Below are positions 52,157-61,452 of a stretch of 64,000 nt of DNA, piece by piece. The first letter of the stretch is position 1. Each line of letters starts with the position of its first letter. Both the position numbers and the translations under genes were made by a program. The stretch comes from an uncultured SAR86 cluster bacterium (GTDB lineage Bacteria; Pseudomonadota; Gammaproteobacteria; Magnimaribacterales; Magnimaribacteraceae): contig CACLEZ010000010.1 in assembly GCA_902606175.1 (NCBI GenBank), forward strand, positions 1 to 64,000. Reading direction: 5' to 3'. The notes beneath the pieces were generated by a model that saw only the letters and a list, made by a program, of their open reading frames with translations, was not told the origin of the DNA and did not search any database.

Positions 52157-53860
52157 ATGATAAAAAGTTATTTTCCTTATCTTCTTTTATTATTACTTTC
52201 TTTTGACGGCCTATCGCAAACAAGAACTCAAACAACTCTAGATTATCAAAATAGAATCCATCCAGAGATATCCAGTGACTTTATGGTGGTGTCACAAAAT
52301 ACTCATGCCACCGAGGCAGGTTATGAAATACTTATAAAGGGAGGAAATGCAGTAGATGCTTCAGTTGCTGTTGGCTTTGCTTTAGCTGTTACTCTTCCTA
52401 GAGCAGGAAACCTAGGAGGTGGCGGATTCGTTTTAATTTATGACAAAGAGAAAGATGATGTCACTTCAATAGATTATCGATCTGCAGCTCCAAAATCAGC
52501 AACAAGCGATTTATTTATCCAAGATAATAGTGTTGTAAGGTTTGGTCACCTAGTAAATGCAGTACCTGGATCTGTGGCTGGTCTACTTAAAGCTCATCAG
52601 GATCATGGAACTATGCCGTTGGCAGACTTGCTGATGCCTGCCATTAGATTGGCAAGAGATGGCTTTGAAGTTACTCATGATTTAAATTATGTCTTAGAGT
52701 GGGGAAAGGAGTCTATGCTCTCTAATGAAGCATCCAACAACAAATTCTATAGTGCCAATAAAGATCCTATAGAAATTAAAAGTAATTTTAAACAGCCTAA
52801 CTTAGCCAAAAGTTTGTTTATGATTAGCAAGAAGGGTGCTGATGTATTTTATAGAGGTGAAATAGCTAAATGGATTTCTGAAGAATCTTTAGCTAATGGA
52901 GGATTAATAACTCTAGAAGACATGGCTTCTTATGAAGCTAAATACAGAGAGCCTATTGAGACTTCCTATAGAGGCTATAAAGTAATTTCTATGGCTCCTG
53001 CAGCTAGTGGAGGTTTAGTTTTACTTCAAACTTTAAATATTTTAGAAAATTTTGATTTAAAAGATTCAGGACATAATTCAGCTAAAACAATTCATATTCT
53101 TTCTGAAGCAATGCAAAGAGCCTATGCGGACAGAGCGGAGTATCACGGAGATCCTGATTTTTATGATGTACCAATTAAGCAGATTTTAAGTAAAAAATAT
53201 TCTAAAGATTTATCCGATCAAATAAGTGGAATGAGAACTCCTGACGGACAGATTTATGAGGGCGATCTAAAGAAATATGATGAGAGTCCAGATACTACCC
53301 ATTTCTCGGTTATAGATTCCAAAGGGAATGCTGTTTCAAATACCTACACCTTAGGTTCTTCTTTTGGTTCCGGCGTAACCATCAAAAAAGCCGGTTTCCT
53401 AATGAACAATCAAATGAGAAACTTTTCTCATTTTTACGGAAGAGACGATATGCAATACGGTACAAGTGAGGCCAATAAACTTGAACCAGGTAAGAGAATG
53501 ATAAGCACACAAACACCTACACTTGTTTTTGATCCTAAAGGTGATCTTTTTATGATTTTAGGTTCACCAGGGGGTGGTCGAATTCCTAATATCATTACTC
53601 AAGTCATTAGTAATGTTATTGATCATGAGATGAGTTTTACTGAAGCAATGATAGCCCCAAGGATAAATCAAAGATTAGAAGGTAATCTTCAATTAGAGAC
53701 TGGCTTTAGTCCGGATACTATTAGTTTGCTGATCGAAAGGGGGCACAAAGTTGAAAGCTCTAATACCATGGGTAGCGTGCAAGCTATCTTTTTAGACCAA
53801 GGAAATATATTTGGAGTAGCTGATACCAGAAGGCCCGGAGCTCTAGCGAAAGGCAATTAA
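52157..53860 (+). CDS. Gamma-glutamyltransferase, second copy
   Basis: A 567-aa paralogue of the upstream enzyme with a signal peptide (IKSYFPYLLLLLLSF). The cleavage Thr is in ESPDTTHFSV; NLGGGGF and GSPGGGRIPNIITQ are conserved. The two copies are similar throughout (for example RAGN(I/L)GGGG and TMGSVQAI), so a tandem duplication is likely. Their C-termini differ. It overlaps the end of the convergent SLC13 gene by 4 bases. Confidence 0.93.
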   Translation: MIKSYFPYLLLLLLSFDGLSQTRTQTTLDYQNRIHPEISSDFMVVSQNTHATEAGYEILIKGGNAVDASVAVGFALAVTLPRAGNLGGGGFVLIYDKEKDDVTSIDYRSAAPKSATSDLFIQDNSVVRFGHLVNAVPGSVAGLLKAHQDHGTMPLADLLMPAIRLARDGFEVTHDLNYVLEWGKESMLSNEASNNKFYSANKDPIEIKSNFKQPNLAKSLFMISKKGADVFYRGEIAKWISEESLANGGLITLEDMASYEAKYREPIETSYRGYKVISMAPAASGGLVLLQTLNILENFDLKDSGHNSAKTIHILSEAMQRAYADRAEYHGDPDFYDVPIKQILSKKYSKDLSDQISGMRTPDGQIYEGDLKKYDESPDTTHFSVIDSKGNAVSNTYTLGSSFGSGVTIKKAGFLMNNQMRNFSHFYGRDDMQYGTSEANKLEPGKRMISTQTPTLVFDPKGDLFMILGSPGGGRIPNIITQVISNVIDHEMSFTEAMIAPRINQRLEGNLQLETGFSPDTISLLIERGHKVESSNTMGSVQAIFLDQGNIFGVADTRRPGALAKGN

Positions 53861-55302
53861 AGAAGAAAGTAGGGCACAGAAACAACTGCAACAAAAGAGA
53901 CAATAATTATTCCTAAGATATTTATCAGGAATCCTGCTCTAGCCATTTGGGGAACTCTTATTAAACCTGATCCAAATACAATTGCGTTAGGAGGTGTTGC
54001 TACAGGTAACATAAAGGCACAACTAGCTGCTAAACCTACAGCAGCAGTTAATAGAATAGGATTAAAATCAGACTGAATCGCAACAGCAGCTACAACAGGA
54101 AGAAAAGTAGCTGTCGTAGCCAAGTTGGATGTAAGTTCTGTCAAAAACAGAATCATCGTGACCACTAAAACAACTAGTAATACTAAATTAATACCTTCCG
54201 GAAGTAGATTACCCATCCATATAGCTAAACCGGTAGTTTGAACTGCATTTGCAAGACTAAGACCGCCTCCAAATAACACTAAAAGACCCCAAGGAACATT
54301 CTCTTGCGCGTCTTGCCATTCTAATAATCCACCTTTTTTTTCTTTATCTCCGCTAGGAACAAGAAATAAGGCCAATGAAGCAATCATTGCTATACCGGCA
54401 TCAGAGAGACCCTCTAAGAAAGAAATATTATCTATCAGAGTTCTAAACATCCATGCAGCAGCCGTAAGAATAAATACCAATAAAACTTTATATTCAGGAC
54501 CTCTTAAAGAGCCTAATTCTTCCTTCATATCTGATAATAGTGCGATTGTTTCAGTGGAAGTTTCAAATTTAACTTTGAAAATTATTCTGGTTAAGACCAA
54601 CCAACTGCAAGGTAGCATCACAGCACTTAATGGAACTCCAACTTTCATCCAATCTACAAAGCTGATATCCAATCCATAGTTATCTGCCATGAAGGCTGCA
54701 AGCATTCCATTTGGACCTGTACCAATAAGAGTCGACATGCCTCCGATGGTAGCTCCATATGCAATTCCTAGAAGCAAGGCAAGTTGGAAATTCTCCGTTT
54801 CTTTTTCGCTCAAACCCTTAACTGTTTCTTTTACAACTGTGATTACAGCAAGACCAATAGGTAGAAGCATAATAGTTGTAGCTGTATTCATTACCCACAT
54901 ACTTATAACAGCAGCAGTCACCATGAAGCCTAGTATTAAAGAAGCACCATTTGATCCTGCATTATTGAGGACGAATAAAGCAATTCTTTTGTGTAGATTC
55001 CATTTTTGTATAGCAGTAGCAATTAGGAACCCCCCAAGGAATAGATAAACTATCTTATTAGCATAAGGATTGGCTGCATTTTGAATATCAACTATTCCCA
55101 ATAGAGGAAATAATGCTAACGGAACTAGGGCTGTTACAGCCACAGGAACTGCTTCAGTTGCCCACCATGTACCCATTAGTAAAAATATAGCTGCAGTTCT
55201 ATGGGCTTCACTTGAAAGACCTTCAGGAGTAGGGAGAGCAAGAACTATTAATGCTATCAAAAGCCCAAGAACAAAGCCTTTATTTTCAAGTAAGAAATTC
55301 AT
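53857..55302 (-). CDS. SLC13/DASS-family transporter
   Basis: A 481-aa inner-membrane carrier. The start has GLLIALIVLALPTPEGLSSE and TWWATEAVPVAVTALVPL, typical of the divalent anion:Na+ symporter family. The motif IGGMSTLIGTGPNG and TELTSNLATTATFLP are the two SNT-type substrate loops. Di- or tricarboxylates are the usual cargo; sulfate is also possible. Confidence 0.92.
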   Translation of the reverse strand: MNFLLENKGFVLGLLIALIVLALPTPEGLSSEAHRTAAIFLLMGTWWATEAVPVAVTALVPLALFPLLGIVDIQNAANPYANKIVYLFLGGFLIATAIQKWNLHKRIALFVLNNAGSNGASLILGFMVTAAVISMWVMNTATTIMLLPIGLAVITVVKETVKGLSEKETENFQLALLLGIAYGATIGGMSTLIGTGPNGMLAAFMADNYGLDISFVDWMKVGVPLSAVMLPCSWLVLTRIIFKVKFETSTETIALLSDMKEELGSLRGPEYKVLLVFILTAAAWMFRTLIDNISFLEGLSDAGIAMIASLALFLVPSGDKEKKGGLLEWQDAQENVPWGLLVLFGGGLSLANAVQTTGLAIWMGNLLPEGINLVLLVVLVVTMILFLTELTSNLATTATFLPVVAAVAIQSDFNPILLTAAVGLAASCAFMLPVATPPNAIVFGSGLIRVPQMARAGFLINILGIIIVSFVAVVSVPYFLL

Positions 55303-55317
55303 ATCTATATTCTAAAT

Positions 55318-55344
55318 AAAAAAGGGAGTAATAACTCCCTTTTT
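55318..55344 (-). terminator. Rho-independent terminator-like hairpin
   Basis: GGGAGT, loop AATA, ACTCCC, flanked by A6 and T6: a perfect intrinsic terminator. It lies 15 bases past the TonB receptor stop on the minus strand and just upstream of the SLC13 start. Being symmetrical, it could act on both strands; here it probably ends the receptor message. Confidence 0.85.
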
Positions 55345-55358
55345 ACATTTACCAATGA

Positions 55359-58277
55359 TTACATTTTTAGCCTAAAGTCTAAGTAATAATTCCTTCCATA
55401 ATCTTGGTGAGCATCAGCAAAGAAACCATAAAATCTATCTGCCAGAGGAGCTCTTTCGTCATCTATATTCTTCACTGCTAATTTTATCCTTGCTTCATTG
55501 TCTCCAATATCAAAATTATAATATACAGATGCATTCACAGTCCTCATTGACGGTATTACATACCTTGTCCCATCTGATCTTGTCTCGCTATTCTGATAAA
55601 AATCACCTTTTTTGAGACTAGAAATTTGAGCACCCCAATCACCATATCTGTAGTTGAGTTTCATACTAGTTTTCTTGATATAGTTACCATCAAGCCCTGC
55701 TAAGTCACCAAATCCTGACAAAGTAATATTGAAAGGTATCTGTCCACTTTGCTGCGCCTCAACCAGTTTTGCATACTCTGCAGTCGGTTCTTGAGTGAAT
55801 TCATCTGTTTCAGAATAATTGATAGATAATTTAAAACTACCAACATCAGTATCAAGATCATAGTAAAGACCAATATCCTCTCCTGATATTGTTCTAGTTG
55901 CAGCGTTTGCATAAGGATCTCTAACTATTAGAGCCTCTCCCACCGGACATATTCCAGCATTGGCGAAGGCAGCCAGTTCATCTGCACCATAAGAAGAAGA
56001 ATCATCTCTTGATACATTTGGATTGTTATAAGCATCACAATTATTTGGGCCATAATTAATGAGATTTATTAAATCATTAACAACTTGATTTGATCTTCCC
56101 AAGAGAACGATAGTATTTTCTTTTTCTATTTCCCATGAGTCATAAGTTAGCATCAGCCCATCAACAATTTCAGGAGTCCAAACAATTCCTAAAGAGTAAT
56201 TATCTGATTCTTCAGGTTTTAGATCTGGATTACCTATTCTAAAGCTTTGCAGTTGATATCTGTCGTCTAAAGCGAAATCATTGCTTCCACCGATATATTC
56301 TCCAACAGCATCATCCACATTTCCGTAACGTGTAACGTACAGTTGATTTTTCTGTATCAGATTAGGAACTCTAAATGAGGTAGAGAAGGAACCTCTCAGA
56401 GAAACATTCTCAGAGACATCCCATCCTAAAGCTAGTTTCCCAACAGTAGATGAATCTGTATCATCTGGATCTTCATGACGTAGGGCAATTTGAGATTCAA
56501 TATTCTCTGATAGAGGAACTATAAATTCCGCAAAAATTGAATTAGTTTCTCTTTCACCTTTTGTATCAGCAGTAGGACTTGATCCCAATACATCGCCTAT
56601 GAAAGGGAAGGTAAGACCTGTAATAGTAGATGAGAATCTTGTAGTTCCATCTAACCTTGGATCTCTATCATCAGAATATTCCTCTTTCCTATATTCATAT
56701 CCAATCAACATGGCAACAGGACCTGCTGGCATATTAAATATCTCAGGATTGGATGCTTTAAAGTCAAAAGAATTTAACTCACTAGTGTCATTTCTGAAAA
56801 CATCTATTATTGCAGGAGCCAATGCAGTTTTTACATCAGACGAGAAAATGTTTATAGCATTAGATGTTGAGTCGGCTAATCCAGCTTCTAGTAAACTATT
56901 GGAAAGTCTATTTTGTGTAAAATCTTCAGACTCAGCTTTCGAGCTTAATATAGCCGTCTCCCAATCCCAACCTGAATCTGTTGTTCCTCTTAAACCAATA
57001 AGAAAACGAGATGTCTCCTTTTCAACATTAATGATTCTTGGTCCAATATCAGGTCTCCAGTTATCAATTCTTATATTTTTATTAGAACTACTGTTGTCAG
57101 CATTTATGCCAAGCAAATTTGTATAGTAATAATCTGGACCTATATTCAATAACGCAGTTGAAAAGTCTCCAGCCGGTTCTTTCAATCTTCTGTAATCCGA
57201 GTTGTATTGACCTAGTTCAGCAAAAAGCTCATTACCATTTTGAAGTTCATGATTTATAAAAATAAAAGTATTGTCTCTTTCTAACTCTCCTCTGTAGTCT
57301 CTGAACTGACCTGGATTGATGTAGTATTCTCCGTTTGCTAAAGAAGTTGTATCAACACCTAAACAAGTTCCGTATCCTGTATCTATAGAATCAGATCTTG
57401 AACATCTTGGGTCTGTTGAAGGCATTATCTGAATCTCACCCCTGCTGTCACTGTAGTCAGTTGTTCCTCTAAGATCTAATTGAGCCCACTTTCCCGAATA
57501 TCTATTATTGAATGAGCTATCATTAGCCCATAGAGAATCGGAAGGTATCCATTTTCTGTGATCTGAGTCACCCCATCTTGGATCTTCGGAAGCAGCTATA
57601 GAATCTCTATCATAAAAATCAAACATGATTGAAACATTTGTTCTTCCTTCATTTAAATCGGCTCCATATTTAATTTGAACCCTTTCATCATTAGCATCAA
57701 AATGATCATAGCCATTACCTCTAAAAGATACTTCGAAACCAGTATAATCGGTATCAAGAACATTATTTACAACCCCGGCCACTGCATCAGCTCCGTAGAT
57801 AGCAGAAGCTCCATCCTTTAATAGTTCAACTCTATCAAGAGCATTTGAAGGAATTAAGTTGGAGTTCACTGACATTGTTGGCACGAAGTCACCGCCTAGC
57901 AGTTCAGTTTGATAACCCGCATTATTTACTAGTCTCCTGCCATTCAAAAGAACAAGTGTGTTTCCAACTCCCATATTTCTGAGGTTGTATGCACCTACGT
58001 CTCCTCGTGCAGAATTTACCCCACCAGAATCAGATTCAGCTTCTGTGAAGTAGTTTAAGCCTTGTTCTGCAATATTTTCCATCAACTCTGTTCCATCTTC
58101 TGGACCAATTGCATCAATATCTTCAGATGAAAGAATCGTCACAGGCAAAACACCTGTTATCTTTGCTCCTTTTATTTGTGAGCCGGTTACCACTACCTCT
58201 TCTACTTCCTCTTCAGCAAAAAGAATTCCAAAAGTATTGAGTAGCCCTAAAAACACTATTATTGTAATTTTTTTCAT
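55359..58277 (-). CDS. TonB-dependent outer-membrane receptor
   Basis: A 972-aa outer-membrane receptor for active uptake. I start at ATG 58277, preceded by GGGG; an in-frame TTG 12 bases upstream is the other option. A signal peptide precedes EEEVEEVVVTGSQI (TonB-box-like region), then the plug (VTILSSEDIDAI, GVGNTLVLLNGRRLVNNAG) and a 22-strand-type barrel with GNPDLKPEESDNYSLGIVW and the last strand YYLDFRLKM, which ends in Met rather than the usual Phe. The substrate is unknown. Confidence 0.93.
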   Translation of the reverse strand: MKKITIIVFLGLLNTFGILFAEEEVEEVVVTGSQIKGAKITGVLPVTILSSEDIDAIGPEDGTELMENIAEQGLNYFTEAESDSGGVNSARGDVGAYNLRNMGVGNTLVLLNGRRLVNNAGYQTELLGGDFVPTMSVNSNLIPSNALDRVELLKDGASAIYGADAVAGVVNNVLDTDYTGFEVSFRGNGYDHFDANDERVQIKYGADLNEGRTNVSIMFDFYDRDSIAASEDPRWGDSDHRKWIPSDSLWANDSSFNNRYSGKWAQLDLRGTTDYSDSRGEIQIMPSTDPRCSRSDSIDTGYGTCLGVDTTSLANGEYYINPGQFRDYRGELERDNTFIFINHELQNGNELFAELGQYNSDYRRLKEPAGDFSTALLNIGPDYYYTNLLGINADNSSSNKNIRIDNWRPDIGPRIINVEKETSRFLIGLRGTTDSGWDWETAILSSKAESEDFTQNRLSNSLLEAGLADSTSNAINIFSSDVKTALAPAIIDVFRNDTSELNSFDFKASNPEIFNMPAGPVAMLIGYEYRKEEYSDDRDPRLDGTTRFSSTITGLTFPFIGDVLGSSPTADTKGERETNSIFAEFIVPLSENIESQIALRHEDPDDTDSSTVGKLALGWDVSENVSLRGSFSTSFRVPNLIQKNQLYVTRYGNVDDAVGEYIGGSNDFALDDRYQLQSFRIGNPDLKPEESDNYSLGIVWTPEIVDGLMLTYDSWEIEKENTIVLLGRSNQVVNDLINLINYGPNNCDAYNNPNVSRDDSSSYGADELAAFANAGICPVGEALIVRDPYANAATRTISGEDIGLYYDLDTDVGSFKLSINYSETDEFTQEPTAEYAKLVEAQQSGQIPFNITLSGFGDLAGLDGNYIKKTSMKLNYRYGDWGAQISSLKKGDFYQNSETRSDGTRYVIPSMRTVNASVYYNFDIGDNEARIKLAVKNIDDERAPLADRFYGFFADAHQDYGRNYYLDFRLKM

Positions 58278-58309
58278 ATTTTTCCCCAAAACAGACTGAA
58301 CGCGCTAAT

Positions 58310-58338
58310 AATTTAATAAAACTTCACTCAAAAGTCAC
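58310..58338 (-). promoter_or_regulatory. Promoter of the TonB receptor
   Basis: On the minus strand, GTGACT (58333-58338), a 17-base spacer and TAAATT (58310-58315) form a promoter; the -35 matches that of the tRNA-Val promoter. It is followed by ATTAGCGCGTTCAGTC, sharing AGCGCGTTCAGT with the promoter region near 41273. Confidence 0.5.
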
Positions 58339-58369
58339 TAAAAGTTGTATAGAATTAATTAAGTAAGTT

Positions 58370-59266
58370 ATGGAAAAAAAATACATATTATCCATGGATG
58401 GAGGAGGCGTAAGAACTCTAGCTTCTATTACATTTTTGAAGCGGCTTGAAATTGCATTAAAAACAAGAATTGCAGATAAGTTTGACTACTTCATAGGGAC
58501 ATCTGCAGGAGCTGTTTCATGTTTAGCTTTAGCTGTTAATGAAGCAAAAGTTATTGATTTAGAGGATATTTGGGCACCAAGAAATATAAATAAAACTATG
58601 AGCAACTCTTCCTGGGAAAGTAAATTTGGATTACTTCAAGGAAGACCTAAATACGATAATGTCGGCAAACTTTTTGTCTTAAAGAAATATTTCGGTAAAA
58701 GCATCATGATGGATGCAAAAAAACCTGTAGCAGTAACAAGCTATGACATAGAAAAACGTAAACCTGTTTTAATAAGATCTTATTCTGAAGAGGATAGTCA
58801 TATTAAAATTATTGATGCGGCAAATGCTACCAGTGCCGCTCCAATCTATTTCCCAACAGCAAAAGTAGAAGATAGATACTTGATAGATGGAGCTATTGTG
58901 GCTAATAATCCAGTCCTTCATGGTTACGCTGAAGCTGTAAAATTATTTCCAGATACCGAATTGAAAGTTTTAAGTGTAGGAACAGGTTTAAGCAAAAGAC
59001 CCTTAAAAGGTGAAGCTTCACAAAATTGGGGAGTTGTTGGATGGATGATGCATGATTTATTTGGTCTAATGGTTGAAAGTAGCCTTGACCATGAATTGGC
59101 AGGAGATTTGATTGGTCAAAATTATTTGAGAGTAAATTCTCCTCTAGGAACTGTTAATAGAAGGTTAGATGATAAAAGAGAAGGAAACATCAAAAAAATA
59201 GTCGCAATGGGTGAATCTTGGTGGGAAGAGTTTGGAACAAAGGCAGTTAACTTGCTTAGCTCATGA
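58370..59266 (+). CDS. Patatin-like phospholipase
   Basis: A 298-aa serine lipase of the patatin fold. The oxyanion motif DGGGVR is at residues 10-15, the nucleophile Ser45 lies in GTSAG, and the catalytic Asp is in LIDGAIVANNP. It would release fatty acids from membrane or other lipids. No signal peptide is seen, so it acts in the cytoplasm or is exported another way. It overlaps the M48 protease gene by 4 bases. Confidence 0.93.
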   Translation: MEKKYILSMDGGGVRTLASITFLKRLEIALKTRIADKFDYFIGTSAGAVSCLALAVNEAKVIDLEDIWAPRNINKTMSNSSWESKFGLLQGRPKYDNVGKLFVLKKYFGKSIMMDAKKPVAVTSYDIEKRKPVLIRSYSEEDSHIKIIDAANATSAAPIYFPTAKVEDRYLIDGAIVANNPVLHGYAEAVKLFPDTELKVLSVGTGLSKRPLKGEASQNWGVVGWMMHDLFGLMVESSLDHELAGDLIGQNYLRVNSPLGTVNRRLDDKREGNIKKIVAMGESWWEEFGTKAVNLLSS

Positions 59267-60690
59267 AAATTTATTTTCTCCTATTATTGCTCATCGTTTC
59301 TCTTGTAAGTTGTGCAGTAAATCCTGTAACAGGTAAGCAGGATTTTGTAATGATTAGTGAGGAACAAGAGATTCAGATGGGCAGAGAATACAATTCTCAA
59401 ATACTCAAAATGAATCCAGTTTATCAAGATCAAAAACTTCAAGACTATGTCCAGTCAATCGGAGAATCTCTTGCCTTGAAGAGTCATAGACCAAACCTCA
59501 TTTATAGATTCACTGTACTGGATAGTCCAGACATCAATGCTTTTGCATTGCCAGGAGGTTACATATATATCAATCGTGGATTAATGAGTTATTTTTCTAG
59601 TGAAGAAGAATTGGCAGCTGTATTAGGCCATGAAATCGGTCATGTCACTGCAAGGCATAGTGTAAGACAGTATTCACAATCTCAATTAATGGGCATTCTT
59701 TCAGCAGCTATTGAAATTAACTCTGGTAGAACGGCAGGTAATATAGCTAATTTGGCCTCGGGGGCACTTCTTTCTGGTTATGGAAGAGAGATGGAACTAG
59801 AAGCTGACGATTTAGGAGCTCAATATATCTATCAGGATGGGTATTCTCCTCAGGGTATGTATGACGTGCTATCAGTGCTCAAAGATCAAGAAACTTATTC
59901 AAAGAAGATAGCTGAGCAAAGAGGGCAAGAACCAAGAAGCTATCACGGAGTTTTCGCAAGCCATCCATCAAACGATCTTCGTCTTCAAGAAGTTTTAGAT
60001 AATGTGAGTAATACTTATCAAAAAGGAAATAAAAAAACAAAAGATATCTATCTTGAAAAGATAGAAGATATGGTCTTTGGTGATTCAGAACAATCCGGCA
60101 TTAGGAGAGATAATAAGTTTTATCATGGTCCTTTAAATCTTTTCATGTCCTCTCCTGAATCTTGGGAAATTATCAATACACCTAATCAACTCATTTTTAT
60201 GTCGCCTTTTGGAGAAGCAGTTTTGCAGATGACTCTTGAAGATTTAAATTTTAAAGAGTCTCCAGAAAGTTATTTGAGACGTTTTGCCTCAAATACATAT
60301 GACGATAAGAGTTTAAAAGTGAATGGATTTGAAGGATTCACTGCTAAGACTTATAGGAATGGAAAAGAAACTAGGATAGCAGTTATATTTAAGGATGATC
60401 AAGTTTTCCAATTTTTAGGTTATTCAAAAAATGATTATTCTAATATCTCACAATTTGATGCAGAATTTCTAAACATCATTAATTCTTTTAGGAATTTAAT
60501 AGCAGAAGAGCGAGTTCTATCTAAGCCACTAAGACTGAAAATTTATAAAGTCAAAGAAGGAGATAGTTACAAATCTCTTGCCTCTAAAAGCAGTATAAAT
60601 ACCAATGCAGAAGACCAGTTGCGTCTTATCAATGGCGATTATCCTGACAAAACGCTCAAAGTTGGAAGATTAATTAAGATCGTTCAGTAA
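59263..60690 (+). CDS. M48-family metalloprotease lipoprotein with C-terminal LysM-like segment
   Basis: A 475-aa exported protease. The lipoprotein signal ends LVSC (Cys17). The zinc motif is His123-Glu-Ile-Gly-His127, with the third ligand in GREMELEADDLGA. This is the BepA/YfgC-like group that edits outer-membrane proteins. The last 50 residues (VKEGDSYKSLASKSS and NGDYPDKTLKVGRLIKIVQ) look like a LysM-type peptidoglycan-binding tail. The start overlaps the patatin stop (ATGA). Confidence 0.9.
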   Translation: MKIYFLLLLLIVSLVSCAVNPVTGKQDFVMISEEQEIQMGREYNSQILKMNPVYQDQKLQDYVQSIGESLALKSHRPNLIYRFTVLDSPDINAFALPGGYIYINRGLMSYFSSEEELAAVLGHEIGHVTARHSVRQYSQSQLMGILSAAIEINSGRTAGNIANLASGALLSGYGREMELEADDLGAQYIYQDGYSPQGMYDVLSVLKDQETYSKKIAEQRGQEPRSYHGVFASHPSNDLRLQEVLDNVSNTYQKGNKKTKDIYLEKIEDMVFGDSEQSGIRRDNKFYHGPLNLFMSSPESWEIINTPNQLIFMSPFGEAVLQMTLEDLNFKESPESYLRRFASNTYDDKSLKVNGFEGFTAKTYRNGKETRIAVIFKDDQVFQFLGYSKNDYSNISQFDAEFLNIINSFRNLIAEERVLSKPLRLKIYKVKEGDSYKSLASKSSINTNAEDQLRLINGDYPDKTLKVGRLIKIVQ

Positions 60691-60691
60691 A

Positions 60692-61450
60692 CTAAAGAGG
60701 ATTTATCAGGTGACCGCCATCTACAGGGATTATTGAACCTGTCATAAAAGCTGAAGCCTCACTTGATAAGAGTAATAATACGCCATCAAGATCCGACTCT
60801 AAGCCCAATCTATTCATAGGTATATTTTTGATATAGTTTTGACCATCAGTTGTAGCAAAAAAATCGTCATTTATTTCAGTTAAAATGTAACCTGGAGCAA
60901 TTGCATTTACCCTAATATTCAATCTCGCTAGCTCTAATGCCATACTTTTCGTTAGTTGAACTAAACCTGCCTTAGCTGTTGCATAACTTGCAAGATTGAG
61001 CCCCACTCTTAGACCGAGAATTGAAGCAATATTAATAATACTGCCTCCTTTTTTATCTTTAATTAAATGATCTGTGAAGTTCTTTGCAACCCTATATGCA
61101 CCATTCAGATTAGTTTCAAGAACATAGTTCCAACTTTCCTCATCTAAATCTTTAAACCTCTTTGGATCAGATGTCCCTGCATTGTTGATTAATATATCTG
61201 CGGAGCCAATTGAAGACTCCACTTTAGAAAAGAAATTTGAGACACTTTCTTCAGAAGTCACATCTAATGGCAGCACAAGTACTTCACCATCAATTTCATC
61301 CTTGAGTTTTTCTAAGTTTTGCATTCTTCTTGCGCAGATAACTAAATTTGCACCAGCTGCAGATAGTGTTTTAGCAAAGTGTTTACCAAGACCTGAAGAC
61401 GCTCCTGTAATAATTGCAGTTTTCCCATCTAAATTAAATATATCTTTCAT
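60692..61450 (-). CDS. Short-chain dehydrogenase, catalytic residues intact
   Basis: A 252-aa SDR. The cofactor motif is GASSGLGKHFA (TIIGASSGLG-type), with NNAG and the catalytic YATAKAG block (Tyr-x-x-x-Lys) present. It ends in VDGGHLINPL. It follows the HDAC-like gene by 2 bases, so it is probably part of the glutamine-synthetase/HDAC operon. The substrate is unknown. Contrast with the SDR at 48118. Confidence 0.88.
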   Translation of the reverse strand: MKDIFNLDGKTAIITGASSGLGKHFAKTLSAAGANLVICARRMQNLEKLKDEIDGEVLVLPLDVTSEESVSNFFSKVESSIGSADILINNAGTSDPKRFKDLDEESWNYVLETNLNGAYRVAKNFTDHLIKDKKGGSIINIASILGLRVGLNLASYATAKAGLVQLTKSMALELARLNIRVNAIAPGYILTEINDDFFATTDGQNYIKNIPMNRLGLESDLDGVLLLLSSEASAFMTGSIIPVDGGHLINPL

Positions 61451-61452
61451 AA

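Noticed and set aside
54689-55048. 119-codon plus-strand ORF
   Set aside because: It is antisense to the SLC13 carrier, a clear membrane protein.
56599-57126. 175-codon plus-strand ORF
   Set aside because: It is antisense to the TonB receptor barrel and has no independent signal.
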